Source: a virus
Direction: 5' to 3' (one strand)
Virus record (IMG/VR): IMGVR_UViG_3300008624_000613
Coordinates: 1-21,081 of that record
DNA: 21,081 nucleotides
Shown here: one piece after another, positions 13,626 to 21,081 of the stretch
How positions within the stretch are numbered: position 1 is the first letter of the stretch
Layout of the letters: every line of letters starts with the position of its first letter
Translations under genes and position numbers: made by a program
The notes under the pieces: model-generated
What the model was told of the DNA's origin: nothing
The model's database searches: none
Seen by the model: the letters and a program-made list of their open reading frames with translations, nothing else

Positions 13626-16088
13626 ATGATAAAACTAGATACGATAAATATGCATATAAAATCCAAAGCAAAAAAAGGAAAAAAAACTTACACAATGCCA
13701 ACCGCCAGTACAATGAACATTTCAATCACCAAACGTGATGGCAGAAAAGAATCTCTAGACATTAATAAAATTCATTTCGTTGTTGAAGAGGCCTGTGAAA
13801 ATTTACCTGGGGTCTCGGCATCACAGATAGAAATGAATGCCAACATACAATTTTATGATGGCATGACTACAAAAGATATTCAAAATGTTTTAGTACGTTC
13901 AGCAAATGATTTAATAACTCTCGAAACTCCAAATTACCAATACGCCGCGGCAAGATTACTTTTATATGATGTAAGAAAAGAAGCACACGGACAATATGAA
14001 TATACTCCTTTATTAAAATTAATTTTAAGAAATGTTAGAAATGGTGTGTATGATAAAGACATTGTAGAAAAATATTCTAAAACAGAAATTAAAAAATTAA
14101 ACTCTTGGATACGAAGAGAAAGAGATTTAAAATTTACCTATGCAGGGTTAAGACAAGTCTGTGACAAATATCTAGTACAAGATAGAAGTACAGGAGAATT
14201 ATACGAAACTCCACAAGATATGTATATGATGATAGCGGCCACGCTATTCGCTAACTATCCTGAAAAAACAAGACTATCCTACATTAAAAAATATTACGAT
14301 GCAATCTCATTACACAAAATTAACATTCCAACTCCAGTTATGGCTGGAGTAAGAACACCAGTAAGACAATTTGCAAGTTGTGTCTTAGTTGACATAGACG
14401 ACACGTTACCTTCTATCTTCTCAGGTGATATGGCAATTGGTTTATATGTTGCTAGAAGAGCAGGGATAGGAATTAATGCAGGGCGTATAAGAGGAATCAA
14501 TTCTAAAATTAGAGGTGGAGAAGTTCAACACACAGGAGTGATTCCGTTTCTAAAAAAATTCGAAAGCACTGTAAGATGTTGCACACAGAACGGAGTACGT
14601 GGAGGTAACGCAACTGTCCACTTCCCAATATGGCATCCTGAAATAGAAGATATACTGGTTTTAAAAAATAATAAAGGTACAGAAGATAACAGAGTAAGAC
14701 GTATGGATTATTCTATACAACTTTCTAAATTGTTTTATGAAAGATTTATTAATAACGAAAACATTACTCTTATATCACCACAAGTAGCACCAGGATTATA
14801 TGATGCATTTGGTACAGAAGACTTTGATGACTTATATGAAAAATACGAAGATGACAAAAGTATTCCAAAAAAAGTTGTTAAAGCACAAGATTTATTTTTT
14901 GATTTATTAAAAGAAAGAGCGGAGACAGGACGGATCTATATTATGAATATTGATCACTGTAATACTCATTCTTCTTTTAAAGACAAAGTATCTATGTCAA
15001 ACTTATGTCAAGAAATTACATTACCCACAACACCTATACAACACATTGACGATGACAAGGGAGAAATTGCACTTTGTATTCTTTCCGCTGTTAATGTTGG
15101 TACACTAAATGATGTAAGTGAATTAGAAAACTTATGCGATATATCAGTAAGAGCATTAGATCAAATTATCGACTATCAAAGATATCCAGTTAAGGCGGCA
15201 GAAATAAGCACTAAAGCAAGACGTTCTTTAGGTATTGGGTATATAGGTTTGGCACACTATCTAGCAAAAAATGGTGTAAAATATTCTGATGAAAGAGCTT
15301 GGGAATTAGTTGATAGACTTTCCGAAGCATTTCAATATTATCTATTAAGAGCATCATGTGACCTTGCAGAAGAAAAAGGTAAATGTTCTGCATTCGATAA
15401 AACAAAATATGCAGATGGTGACTTACCACTTGATCACTATAAAAAAGAAGTAGACAAAATTATACCACACAAACAAAGAATGGCATGGGAAAGTTTAAGA
15501 AAAGATATTGCAAAATATGGATTAAGAAATTCCACTTTATCTTCTCAAATGCCAAGTGAAAGTTCTTCCGTAGTTAGTAACGAAACAAACGGAATTGAAC
15601 CACCTAGAGCATTACTATCAATTAAAAAATCTAAAAAAGGACCATTAAAACAAATCGTTCCAGGTTATCCTAAACTTAAAAATGATTATACTTTACTATG
15701 GGATATGCCAAACAACGAAGGATATATTAATATTGTAGCAATAATGCAAAAATATTTTGATCAAGCAATTAGTGGTAACTGGTCTTATAATCCTAAACAC
15801 TATGAAAATAATGAAGTACCTTTATCAGTAATGGCAACAGATATGCTTAACACATACAAGTATGGTTGGAAAACTTCTTACTATCAAAACACTTATGACT
15901 TTAAAGGTGAAGAAGAAGATGTACAACCAGCAGGATATGGCGATACAGTTGAAACTGACGAAGGTGAAGAAGTAGAATTACAATTATCAGATAGACAAAT
16001 CGTTAACGGTCATGCTAAAGTTAACACTAGTGTAGAAGTCACTGCCAGTGCTAATAAAGAAGATGACTGTGATGCCTGCACAATATAA
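13626..16088 (+). CDS. nrdA: Ribonucleoside-diphosphate reductase, alpha subunit (class Ia)
   Basis: An 820-residue protein that closely follows the E. coli NrdA pattern and makes deoxynucleotides from NDPs with NrdB. An N-terminal ATP-cone (from I-T-K-R-D-G, about 34-115) is present, so allosteric activity control is likely. Active-site residues are visible: C252 and C484 (redox pair, E. coli C225/C462), N459-L-C461-Q-E463 (thiyl radical cysteine with N and E partners), and Y752-Y753 of the radical-transfer path. The C-terminal thioredoxin-reducible pair is C815-x-x-C818. The tail between Y753 and this pair is about 62 residues and acidic, roughly twice as long as in E. coli. The start is uncertain: the ATG at 13695 (or 13713) fits the usual N-terminus better, and the 23 extra residues are Lys-rich. 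A TAAATA box lies at 13645-13650 inside the extension. Confidence 0.97.
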   Translation: MIKLDTINMHIKSKAKKGKKTYTMPTASTMNISITKRDGRKESLDINKIHFVVEEACENLPGVSASQIEMNANIQFYDGMTTKDIQNVLVRSANDLITLETPNYQYAAARLLLYDVRKEAHGQYEYTPLLKLILRNVRNGVYDKDIVEKYSKTEIKKLNSWIRRERDLKFTYAGLRQVCDKYLVQDRSTGELYETPQDMYMMIAATLFANYPEKTRLSYIKKYYDAISLHKINIPTPVMAGVRTPVRQFASCVLVDIDDTLPSIFSGDMAIGLYVARRAGIGINAGRIRGINSKIRGGEVQHTGVIPFLKKFESTVRCCTQNGVRGGNATVHFPIWHPEIEDILVLKNNKGTEDNRVRRMDYSIQLSKLFYERFINNENITLISPQVAPGLYDAFGTEDFDDLYEKYEDDKSIPKKVVKAQDLFFDLLKERAETGRIYIMNIDHCNTHSSFKDKVSMSNLCQEITLPTTPIQHIDDDKGEIALCILSAVNVGTLNDVSELENLCDISVRALDQIIDYQRYPVKAAEISTKARRSLGIGYIGLAHYLAKNGVKYSDERAWELVDRLSEAFQYYLLRASCDLAEEKGKCSAFDKTKYADGDLPLDHYKKEVDKIIPHKQRMAWESLRKDIAKYGLRNSTLSSQMPSESSSVVSNETNGIEPPRALLSIKKSKKGPLKQIVPGYPKLKNDYTLLWDMPNNEGYINIVAIMQKYFDQAISGNWSYNPKHYENNEVPLSVMATDMLNTYKYGWKTSYYQNTYDFKGEEEDVQPAGYGDTVETDEGEEVELQLSDRQIVNGHAKVNTSVEVTASANKEDDCDACTI

Positions 16089-16092
16089 TATA

Positions 16093-16100
16093 ATTAAATA
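16093..16100 (+). promoter_or_regulatory. T4-type late promoter (ATTAAATA)
   Basis: TAAATA core ending at 16100; predicted +1 at 16106, three bases before the nrdB ATG at 16109. Confidence 0.65.
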
Positions 16101-16108
16101 CAACTATA

Positions 16109-17209
16109 ATGAGTAAGACTATTTTTAATCAGTCTAATATAGACTTCACTAAACAACCAATGTTTTTTGGTGACGATCAAAATGTTCAAAGGTTTGACAC
16201 TTTTAAATATCCTGTATTTGATAAACTAACACAAACACAACTAGGTTACTTTTGGAGACCTGAAGAAGTATCATTACAAAAAGATAGATCAGATTACGCA
16301 CAGTTTCGTCCAGAACAAAAACACATTTTTACATCTAATTTAAAATATCAAACACTACTAGATAGTGTACAAGGACGTGGTCCAGTAATTGCATTTTTAC
16401 CATATTGTTCACTACCTGAATTAGAAAGTTGTATTGTTACTTGGGATTTTTTTGAAACTATACACTCTAGAGCATACACACATATTATGAAAAATGTTTA
16501 TGCTAATCCAAGTGATGTACTTGATAAAATTATTGATGACAAAGAAATAATAAAAAGGGCAACATCAGTTACAAAACATTATGATGATTTTATTGATTAC
16601 GCAAAACAATGGGACGTTAATGGCAAAGGATCAACAAGAGTATTAAAGAAAAAATTATATCTAGCAATGGTAAACGTTAATATGCTAGAAGGATTAAGAT
16701 TCTATGTTTCATTTGCTTGTACTTTCGCGTTTGGTGAACTTAAACTTATGGAAGGTTCTGCTAAAATACTTTCATTAATAGCACGTGATGAATCTCAGCA
16801 TCTAGCAATTACAACACACATTATTAAAAATTGGATGAATGGTGATGACAAAGAAATGAAACCACTTATAAAAGAATGCAAAGATGATGTAATTAAAATG
16901 TGGAAAAAATGTGTTGAGGAAGAAAAAGCATGGTGTAACTATCTCTTTAAAGATGGCTCTATAATTGGACTTAATGAACGACTACTTTCTAGATATGTAG
17001 AATGGATAGCAAATAAAAGACTACGAGCATTAAACCTTGATCCAATATACGATGTTCCAGCAAATCAAAATCCATTACCATGGACTACACACTGGTTAAG
17101 TTCTAAAGGCTTACAAGTAGCACCACAAGAAACAGAAGTTGAATCCTACATTGTAGGTGGTATCAAACAAGACGTTGAAAAGGATCAATTCAGTAAATTC
17201 AAACTGTAA
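16109..17209 (+). CDS. nrdB: Ribonucleoside-diphosphate reductase, beta subunit (class Ia)
   Basis: A 366-residue protein aligned along its whole length with E. coli NrdB. It holds the di-iron centre and the stable tyrosyl radical that starts catalysis in NrdA. All ligands are in place: D85, E116, H119, E194, E228 and H231, with radical Tyr Y123 (E-T-I-H-S-R-A-Y) and radical-path Trp W49 (F-W-R-P-E-E-V). The C-terminus, F-S-K-F-K-L, matches the subunit-docking tail that binds NrdA. Thus it should be an active canonical Ia subunit, not the Tyr-lacking type. It lies 20 bases after nrdA and has its own late-type box upstream, so it may be expressed both with nrdA and alone. No intron or homing gene interrupts either subunit, unlike nrdB of T4. 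Confidence 0.98.
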   Translation: MSKTIFNQSNIDFTKQPMFFGDDQNVQRFDTFKYPVFDKLTQTQLGYFWRPEEVSLQKDRSDYAQFRPEQKHIFTSNLKYQTLLDSVQGRGPVIAFLPYCSLPELESCIVTWDFFETIHSRAYTHIMKNVYANPSDVLDKIIDDKEIIKRATSVTKHYDDFIDYAKQWDVNGKGSTRVLKKKLYLAMVNVNMLEGLRFYVSFACTFAFGELKLMEGSAKILSLIARDESQHLAITTHIIKNWMNGDDKEMKPLIKECKDDVIKMWKKCVEEEKAWCNYLFKDGSIIGLNERLLSRYVEWIANKRLRALNLDPIYDVPANQNPLPWTTHWLSSKGLQVAPQETEVESYIVGGIKQDVEKDQFSKFKL

Positions 17210-17219
17210 AATCTCTATT

Positions 17220-17227
17220 ATTAAATA
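17220..17227 (+). promoter_or_regulatory. T4-type late promoter (ATTAAATA)
   Basis: TAAATA core ending at 17227; predicted +1 at 17233, one base before the ATG at 17234. It heads the three-gene enzyme block. Confidence 0.7.
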
Positions 17228-17233
17228 CCTTTA

Positions 17234-18124
17234 ATGTACATTTCCATACAAGCAGGTATTACTGATATTACTTTAGAATCCCTCGACGGATATAAAATCT
17301 ATACAAAAAATAATACAAAAATTTCAGGACTAGATGGTTGGTATTTACTTACTACATCTAATATACAAATAAATGATATATTAATTAACAACGAATCAAT
17401 TGGAGAGTTAATACACACAGGTTACATTAAAAATAATTCTTTTCATATTTGGATACACACAAATTTAGGATGTATGATTTCTTGTTGCAGGAAAGATATT
17501 AACAGTGACGATTTTAATAAAGAACTATATGACAACTATATGCTTACTGTCGATAGACCAATTACGTTAAGTAAATTATATTCTGAAAGTATTAACTCAT
17601 TTTTTAAAAATGCAAACGGACCACATTGGTGGAAAGACAATCCCCCTTATAAAATTTTTACTACACCAACAATTAATAAAAATGAAATGTTACGTAAATT
17701 TGAATCACAATTAAAATATAATGATAACGTTGAACCTGGGTGGTCTTTCCAAACATTAAAACCAAGAGCAGACCTTCCTCTTATTAACTTTAATAAAATT
17801 GATAACAATGATGCAATTAAACTTTTTAAAACAGTTGGCTATACAAGTATATTAGATATTTTTATTGCTACTTTAGATCCTTTTAGTTACATACCAATAC
17901 ATATCGATGACAGCACAAATAAAAATCTTTGGCCATATAAAAAAGGTTGTAAAAAACTTTATTATAGTTTTAGTTCCGACAAAAATATATATTTTAAATT
18001 TAATGAAGCAGGACTTGTTCCTCTTGATAATTTACTGTTAGTTAATACTAGTGATTACGTACATTCTGTAGTAAATGATAGTAATAACTCACGAAAAGTT
18101 TTAATAGCATATGGGTGTAACTAA
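17234..18124 (+). CDS. Aspartyl/asparaginyl hydroxylase-like 2OG-Fe(II) oxygenase
   Basis: A 296-residue protein. The C-terminal third has the iron-site pattern H223-I-D225 (in Y-I-P-I-H-I-D-D) with distal H277 (D-Y-V-H-S-V-V) and R287 ten residues later (N-S-R-K-V-L-I-A-Y), the spacing seen in Asp/Asn beta-hydroxylase-type dioxygenases. The first 100 residues (I-T-L-E-S-L-D-G-Y-K-I and G-W-Y-L-L-T repeats, I-H-T-N-L-G-C-M-I-S-C-C) look like a separate beta-rich module that I do not recognise. The substrate could be a protein side chain or a small molecule. It is followed after 8 bases by a dehydrogenase, then by an amidotransferase, suggesting a shared pathway. The ligand set is visible; the family assignment is moderately sure. 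Confidence 0.75.
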   Translation: MYISIQAGITDITLESLDGYKIYTKNNTKISGLDGWYLLTTSNIQINDILINNESIGELIHTGYIKNNSFHIWIHTNLGCMISCCRKDINSDDFNKELYDNYMLTVDRPITLSKLYSESINSFFKNANGPHWWKDNPPYKIFTTPTINKNEMLRKFESQLKYNDNVEPGWSFQTLKPRADLPLINFNKIDNNDAIKLFKTVGYTSILDIFIATLDPFSYIPIHIDDSTNKNLWPYKKGCKKLYYSFSSDKNIYFKFNEAGLVPLDNLLLVNTSDYVHSVVNDSNNSRKVLIAYGCN

Positions 18125-18132
18125 TTAAAAAT

Positions 18133-18807
18133 ATGAACGTTTTAATTACAGGTGGAAACAGAGGTCTTGGTCTAGAATTTGCTAAACAATTTTCAAAATT
18201 AGGTTATAATGTTATTACCGGAGTAAGAAATATTAATAATGTTTTAGAATTAAAGAAACTTCCTAATGTTAAAATTTATAAACTTGATTTATTAAATCCT
18301 AATAGTATCTATGAGTTTTCTAATAACGTTGGGGACACCCCTATTGACATATTAATTAATAATGCTGGAAGGTTTACGTATGATCACGAAACTAAAGTAG
18401 ATGTTAAGATATGGCAAGACGAAATAATGACTAATGCTATAGGACCTATATTGTTAACACATCAATTAAAAAATAATATACTAGCAGGAACAAAGAAAAA
18501 AATTGTATTTGTATCTGCACAAAAGGCTAGTATAGGTTGGCATAGACACAGAGGAAAATTTACAATATATAGAACATCAAAAGCGGCAATGAATGCCGCG
18601 GCAAAAAGTTTATCAGTCGATTGGAAAAATGATAACATTGTTATTACTTGTATTAACCCTGGTTGGTCTCGAACTGATATGGGTGGTGCCGATGCAGATC
18701 AATCACCAGAAGAAACAGCAGAAAATATAATAAAGTCAATTAACAAAATGGATGAATCAATGAACGGAACATTTATAGATTGGCAAGGCAACTCTATACC
18801 ATGGTAA
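18133..18807 (+). CDS. Short-chain dehydrogenase/reductase (SDR)
   Basis: A 224-residue protein of the classical SDR fold. It shows the dinucleotide-binding T-G-G-N-R-G-L-G (6-13), L-D-L at 51-53, N-N-A-G (76-79), N101, S128 in V-F-V-S-A, and the catalytic Y146-R-T-S-K150, followed by I-N-P-G-W. All members of the N-S-Y-K tetrad are present, so it should be an active NAD(P)-dependent oxidoreductase. Residue R33 after strand 2 suggests NADPH, though this is uncertain. Family members act on sugars, lipids and small alcohols or ketones. It is 8 bases after the oxygenase gene and 3 bases before the amidotransferase gene, so one transcript is expected. Confidence 0.95.
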   Translation: MNVLITGGNRGLGLEFAKQFSKLGYNVITGVRNINNVLELKKLPNVKIYKLDLLNPNSIYEFSNNVGDTPIDILINNAGRFTYDHETKVDVKIWQDEIMTNAIGPILLTHQLKNNILAGTKKKIVFVSAQKASIGWHRHRGKFTIYRTSKAAMNAAAKSLSVDWKNDNIVITCINPGWSRTDMGGADADQSPEETAENIIKSINKMDESMNGTFIDWQGNSIPW

Positions 18808-18810
18808 CTT

Positions 18811-20580
18811 ATGTGTGGAATATACGGAATAACTGATCATAATCCTAAATTTATACAAAATTATATAGACACTTGTAACTATCGAGGTCCAGATGGATCC
18901 AAAGTTTGGTGTGATCCAAATTATAACGTAACACTTGGACACAATCTTTTAAGTATAATGGCAAACCCAAAACAATCAATGCAACCTTGGATAACTCCCA
19001 AAGGAAACACACTTGTTTATAATGGTGAAATTTTTAATTACTACGAACTTAAAACAAAATACAAACAATTTACAGATACTACAGGTTGCGATACCGAACT
19101 ACTTGCTTGGGGACTGGATACATTTGGACTAGCATTTTTAGAAGAAATAGATTCTATGCATGGCTTTGCATACTATGAACCAAAGAAGAAACAAATTACA
19201 TTAAGCAGAGACCATGCAGGAATTAAACCTGTATACTATGCAGAAATAAAAGAAGGATTAGTATTTGGTTCTGAAATAAAAGGACTAATAAACAAAGTAC
19301 CCAATGCTCATAATATTAATCCATTTGCTATGAAATCGTTAGAACTTATTGGAGTTAATCCATTACGTGATACATTTTTTACAAATATTAAAAAAGTACT
19401 ACCCGGAGAAAGTATTGTTTATGATATAGAAAATAAAAAAATAAAAAATAGTTATAGAATCTATACGAAACCTACCTCAAATCATAAATTTGATCCTGAA
19501 GAATATAGAGATGTAATGAGTAAAACTGTTAAAATGACTACTATTGGAAGAAGAAAAATAGGTTCATTTTTAAGTGGAGGATTAGATTCAAGTGTAATGG
19601 TATATGAAGCAAAAAAGCACTTAGGTTCCATGGATTGTTTTACACATCACTATGATCCTTTAATAGAAAATGATTGGGAAGATTTTCATTCTGACTTTGA
19701 TACTGCAAAAAGATTTACTAAAGACTTTAATTTAAATTTGAATCCTGTTTTGTGTACTCCTAAAGATTATAAAGATAATTTTTTAAAAGCAGTATATCAT
19801 TATGAAGAACCTATATTAAATTGTAGTATGCCTGCTTATTACCAAATGAGCAATTATATGAAAAATAAAGGTATTGTTGTAGCATTGACAGGAGATCTAG
19901 GAGATGAAATGCTATGTGGATACAAACATCATTACAAGTTATTATCATCAAATATTAAAAGTTGGAAAGAATTAATTAATAAAGAATTATTAACTTATAT
20001 TAGAGAACCTGTACCAATTGATCAAAACTTACCAACTAAACAAGATGTGCTGGAAGAGTTTATTAAAATTTATAACGATAGTAGCTTGTGGAATCCTGAT
20101 GACGTGTGTGCATCTTTTATAGGTCTAGAATGTCTAAGTTTTGCATCAGAGGAATATTTTGGATTTGCTGATAAATTTGGAATGGCAAATTCTATTGAAT
20201 CACGATTTCCTTATGCTACAAAACTTTTTATGAATTATGCATTATCCATTCCAAGCAAAGACAAAATACACAGTTTAGAACTTAGAAAAAGTTTACCTAG
20301 GAAAGCATACAAAAATATATTACCCAACTACATTATTGATAAAAGAAAAACAGGATGGGACAGTCCTGCACACAACTGGATAACTGAAAAGAAAAATAAA
20401 GAACTATTTGATTTCTATAAAAAATCTTTGTCTGTTAATAGACATATTCCCACATGGTTTGGTCGTGAATGGGTTAAGTCTTATAAAATGATTGCTCCAT
20501 ATAATAGCAATCCTATATATTCAAAAAAAGGTAGGTGGGAAATATGGACCAGGAACGATAAAACGTTATTTCCGATATAA
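18811..20580 (+). CDS. asnB: Asparagine synthase-type glutamine amidotransferase
   Basis: A 589-residue two-domain protein. The N-terminal class II glutaminase starts with catalytic C2 (MCGIYG) and has R25-G-P-D-G29, N-G-E-I-F-N-Y (71-77) and R-D-H-A-G-I-K-P (133-140). The ATP-pyrophosphatase domain has S-G-G-L-D-S-S (255-261), T-G-D-L-G-D-E (360-366, a variant of the usual SGEGSDE) and E-S-R-F-P-Y (463-468). Glutamine-derived ammonia would be passed to an acyl-adenylate. The product may be asparagine, but related enzymes amidate sugars or peptides, and the altered second motif together with the adjacent oxygenase and dehydrogenase leaves that open. All catalytic parts appear intact. It is last in a three-gene run. 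Confidence 0.92.
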   Translation: MCGIYGITDHNPKFIQNYIDTCNYRGPDGSKVWCDPNYNVTLGHNLLSIMANPKQSMQPWITPKGNTLVYNGEIFNYYELKTKYKQFTDTTGCDTELLAWGLDTFGLAFLEEIDSMHGFAYYEPKKKQITLSRDHAGIKPVYYAEIKEGLVFGSEIKGLINKVPNAHNINPFAMKSLELIGVNPLRDTFFTNIKKVLPGESIVYDIENKKIKNSYRIYTKPTSNHKFDPEEYRDVMSKTVKMTTIGRRKIGSFLSGGLDSSVMVYEAKKHLGSMDCFTHHYDPLIENDWEDFHSDFDTAKRFTKDFNLNLNPVLCTPKDYKDNFLKAVYHYEEPILNCSMPAYYQMSNYMKNKGIVVALTGDLGDEMLCGYKHHYKLLSSNIKSWKELINKELLTYIREPVPIDQNLPTKQDVLEEFIKIYNDSSLWNPDDVCASFIGLECLSFASEEYFGFADKFGMANSIESRFPYATKLFMNYALSIPSKDKIHSLELRKSLPRKAYKNILPNYIIDKRKTGWDSPAHNWITEKKNKELFDFYKKSLSVNRHIPTWFGREWVKSYKMIAPYNSNPIYSKKGRWEIWTRNDKTLFPI

Positions 20581-20600
20581 TAATAGCGGTTTTCTACTAC

Positions 20601-20608
20601 TATAAATA
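20601..20608 (+). promoter_or_regulatory. T4-type late promoter (TATAAATA)
   Basis: Exact T4 late consensus ending at 20608; predicted +1 at 20614, two bases before the ATG at 20616. Confidence 0.85.
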
Positions 20609-20615
20609 ATACATT

Positions 20616-20930
20616 ATGCCAGCAATAAGCAGAGATCGAATAGACCTAGCAAAAACCGGTCACCCCTGTACATTCCAAATAGGATGTATAGCAACACAAG
20701 GTTCTGTTGTGGCAAATGGCATAGCAGTTCTTAGACCAGGTGATCGTTGTTTACCACATACTATATTAAGGAGGTGTGGCAAATATCCTTGTTGTTTACC
20801 TCACCGAGCAAAAGTTAATATGGGTTCTAGTTCAGTATTTGCTCTAGGCATACCAGTGGCAAGAGCTGGTGACTCAACTGATCAAGGAGCATTGTTTCAA
20901 GGTTCACCTAATGTTTTTGCTGGAGGATAA
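20616..20930 (+). CDS. PAAR-domain baseplate spike tip protein (gp5.4-like)
   Basis: A 104-residue protein of PAAR type, the small cone that caps the tail spike and helps pierce the host envelope. Typical features are the G-H-P-C segment (15-18), Gly-rich turns throughout, V-L-R-P-G-D-R-C (38-45), and a C-terminal S-S-S-V-F-A-L-G-I-P-V-A-R-A-G-D (71-86) followed by G-S-P-N-V-F-A-G-G. Histidines H16, H48, H63 and several cysteines (C18, C24, C45, C54, C59, C60) could supply the metal ligands that stabilise PAAR tips. It matches T4 gp5.4 in length and role. Transcribed from an exact T4-type late promoter with a 2-base predicted leader. The next gene is 2 bases downstream. Confidence 0.92.
   Translation: MPAISRDRIDLAKTGHPCTFQIGCIATQGSVVANGIAVLRPGDRCLPHTILRRCGKYPCCLPHRAKVNMGSSSVFALGIPVARAGDSTDQGALFQGSPNVFAGG
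20922..20926 (+). promoter_or_regulatory. Ribosome binding site (GGAGG)
   Basis: GGAGG inside the last codons of the PAAR gene, six bases before the ATG at 20933. It fixes the start of the truncated last gene. Confidence 0.75.
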
Positions 20931-20932
20931 GA

Positions 20933-21081
20933 ATGGCAATTAATAAAGGCTTGACATCACTAGTTAATGCAGATCCAAACTTTTCAAATCAAGGTTTAGA
21001 AAATGCAATTAATGAAATTAAAAATGTTGATAAAGACGATGGCTATTTGTGGATCAAATCTACATTTGATATGGACACAGC
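20933..21081 (+). CDS. N-terminal part of an unidentified phage protein (cut by window edge)
   Basis: The open frame runs from the ATG at 20933 to the window edge, giving 49 residues that begin MAINKGLTS and include L-V-N-A-D-P-N-F and D-K-D-D-G-Y-L-W-I. The good Shine-Dalgarno site and 2-base gap after the PAAR gene support it as real and co-transcribed. Its place after the spike tip suggests a baseplate or tail protein; too little is visible to name a family. Confidence 0.8.
   Translation, partial: MAINKGLTSLVNADPNFSNQGLENAINEIKNVDKDDGYLWIKSTFDMDT

Noticed and set aside
1-21081. tRNA genes, CRISPR repeats, insertion sequences or att sites.
   Set aside because: Reading through the gaps showed no cloverleaf-like segment, regularly spaced repeats, transposase or integrase; the intergenic space is too small to hide them, though a computed tRNA search was not possible.

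Overview
The window looks like part of the genome of a marine T4-type (myovirus-like) phage. It is strongly A+T rich, tightly packed, and almost entirely coded on the + strand. The class Ia ribonucleotide reductase pair nrdA/nrdB, the gp5.4-type PAAR spike tip, the beta-helical tail fibre/tailspike, the 2OG-Fe(II) oxygenases, the twitch-type radical SAM protein and the TAAATA late-promoter motif are together typical of T4-like phages of marine cyanobacteria or SAR11-type bacteria. The host cannot be fixed from this window alone. No tRNA, integrase, transposase or CRISPR array was seen, and no intergenic stretch exceeds about 145 bases.

Layout. 1-304: end of a ferritin-like protein, then a terminator. 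375-3016: a 2OG-Fe(II) oxygenase overlapping a small DUF2061-type membrane protein, a small unknown protein, and a 406-residue protein carrying covalent-nucleotidyltransferase-like motifs. 2969-4045: the only minus-strand gene, a probable glycosyltransferase. 4064-5519: an unknown phage protein and an FkbM-type methyltransferase. 5551-6040: a self-contained unit of late promoter, 5' hairpin, strong ribosome binding site, 114-residue protein and terminator. 6041-8860: a run of small conserved-type phage proteins, including an XhlA-like membrane protein and a protein with an acidic C-terminal region. 8880-11161: two radical SAM proteins overlapping by ATGA. 11179-13481: a PD-(D/E)XK exonuclease and a tail fibre/tailspike. 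13515-17209: nrdA and nrdB. 17234-20580: a 2OG oxygenase-like protein, a short-chain dehydrogenase and an asparagine-synthase-type amidotransferase. 20616-end: the PAAR spike tip and the start of another gene.

Regulation is the most striking aspect. Eleven exact TAAATA-core motifs, plus one TATAAAATA variant, lie just upstream of gene starts. With T4 late-promoter geometry (+1 six bases after the last A of the motif), the predicted transcript begins at the first base of the ATG for four genes and within three bases of it for five more, so most late mRNAs here would be leaderless or nearly so. One clear exception is the 114-residue protein at 5621, whose predicted 57-base leader holds a hairpin at its 5' end and an AGGAGG site. 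Two GC-rich terminators share the same stem bases and are each followed at exactly the same distance by a late promoter, as if one regulatory cassette had been copied. nrdA instead has a sigma-70-type promoter.

Together the genes combine nucleotide supply (nrdA/B), DNA or RNA processing (exonuclease, possible ligase-like enzyme), virion parts (tail fibre, PAAR tip, probable structural proteins) and an unusually large set of modification enzymes (two oxygenases, two radical SAM enzymes, a methyltransferase, a glycosyltransferase, a dehydrogenase and an amidotransferase) whose targets are unknown.
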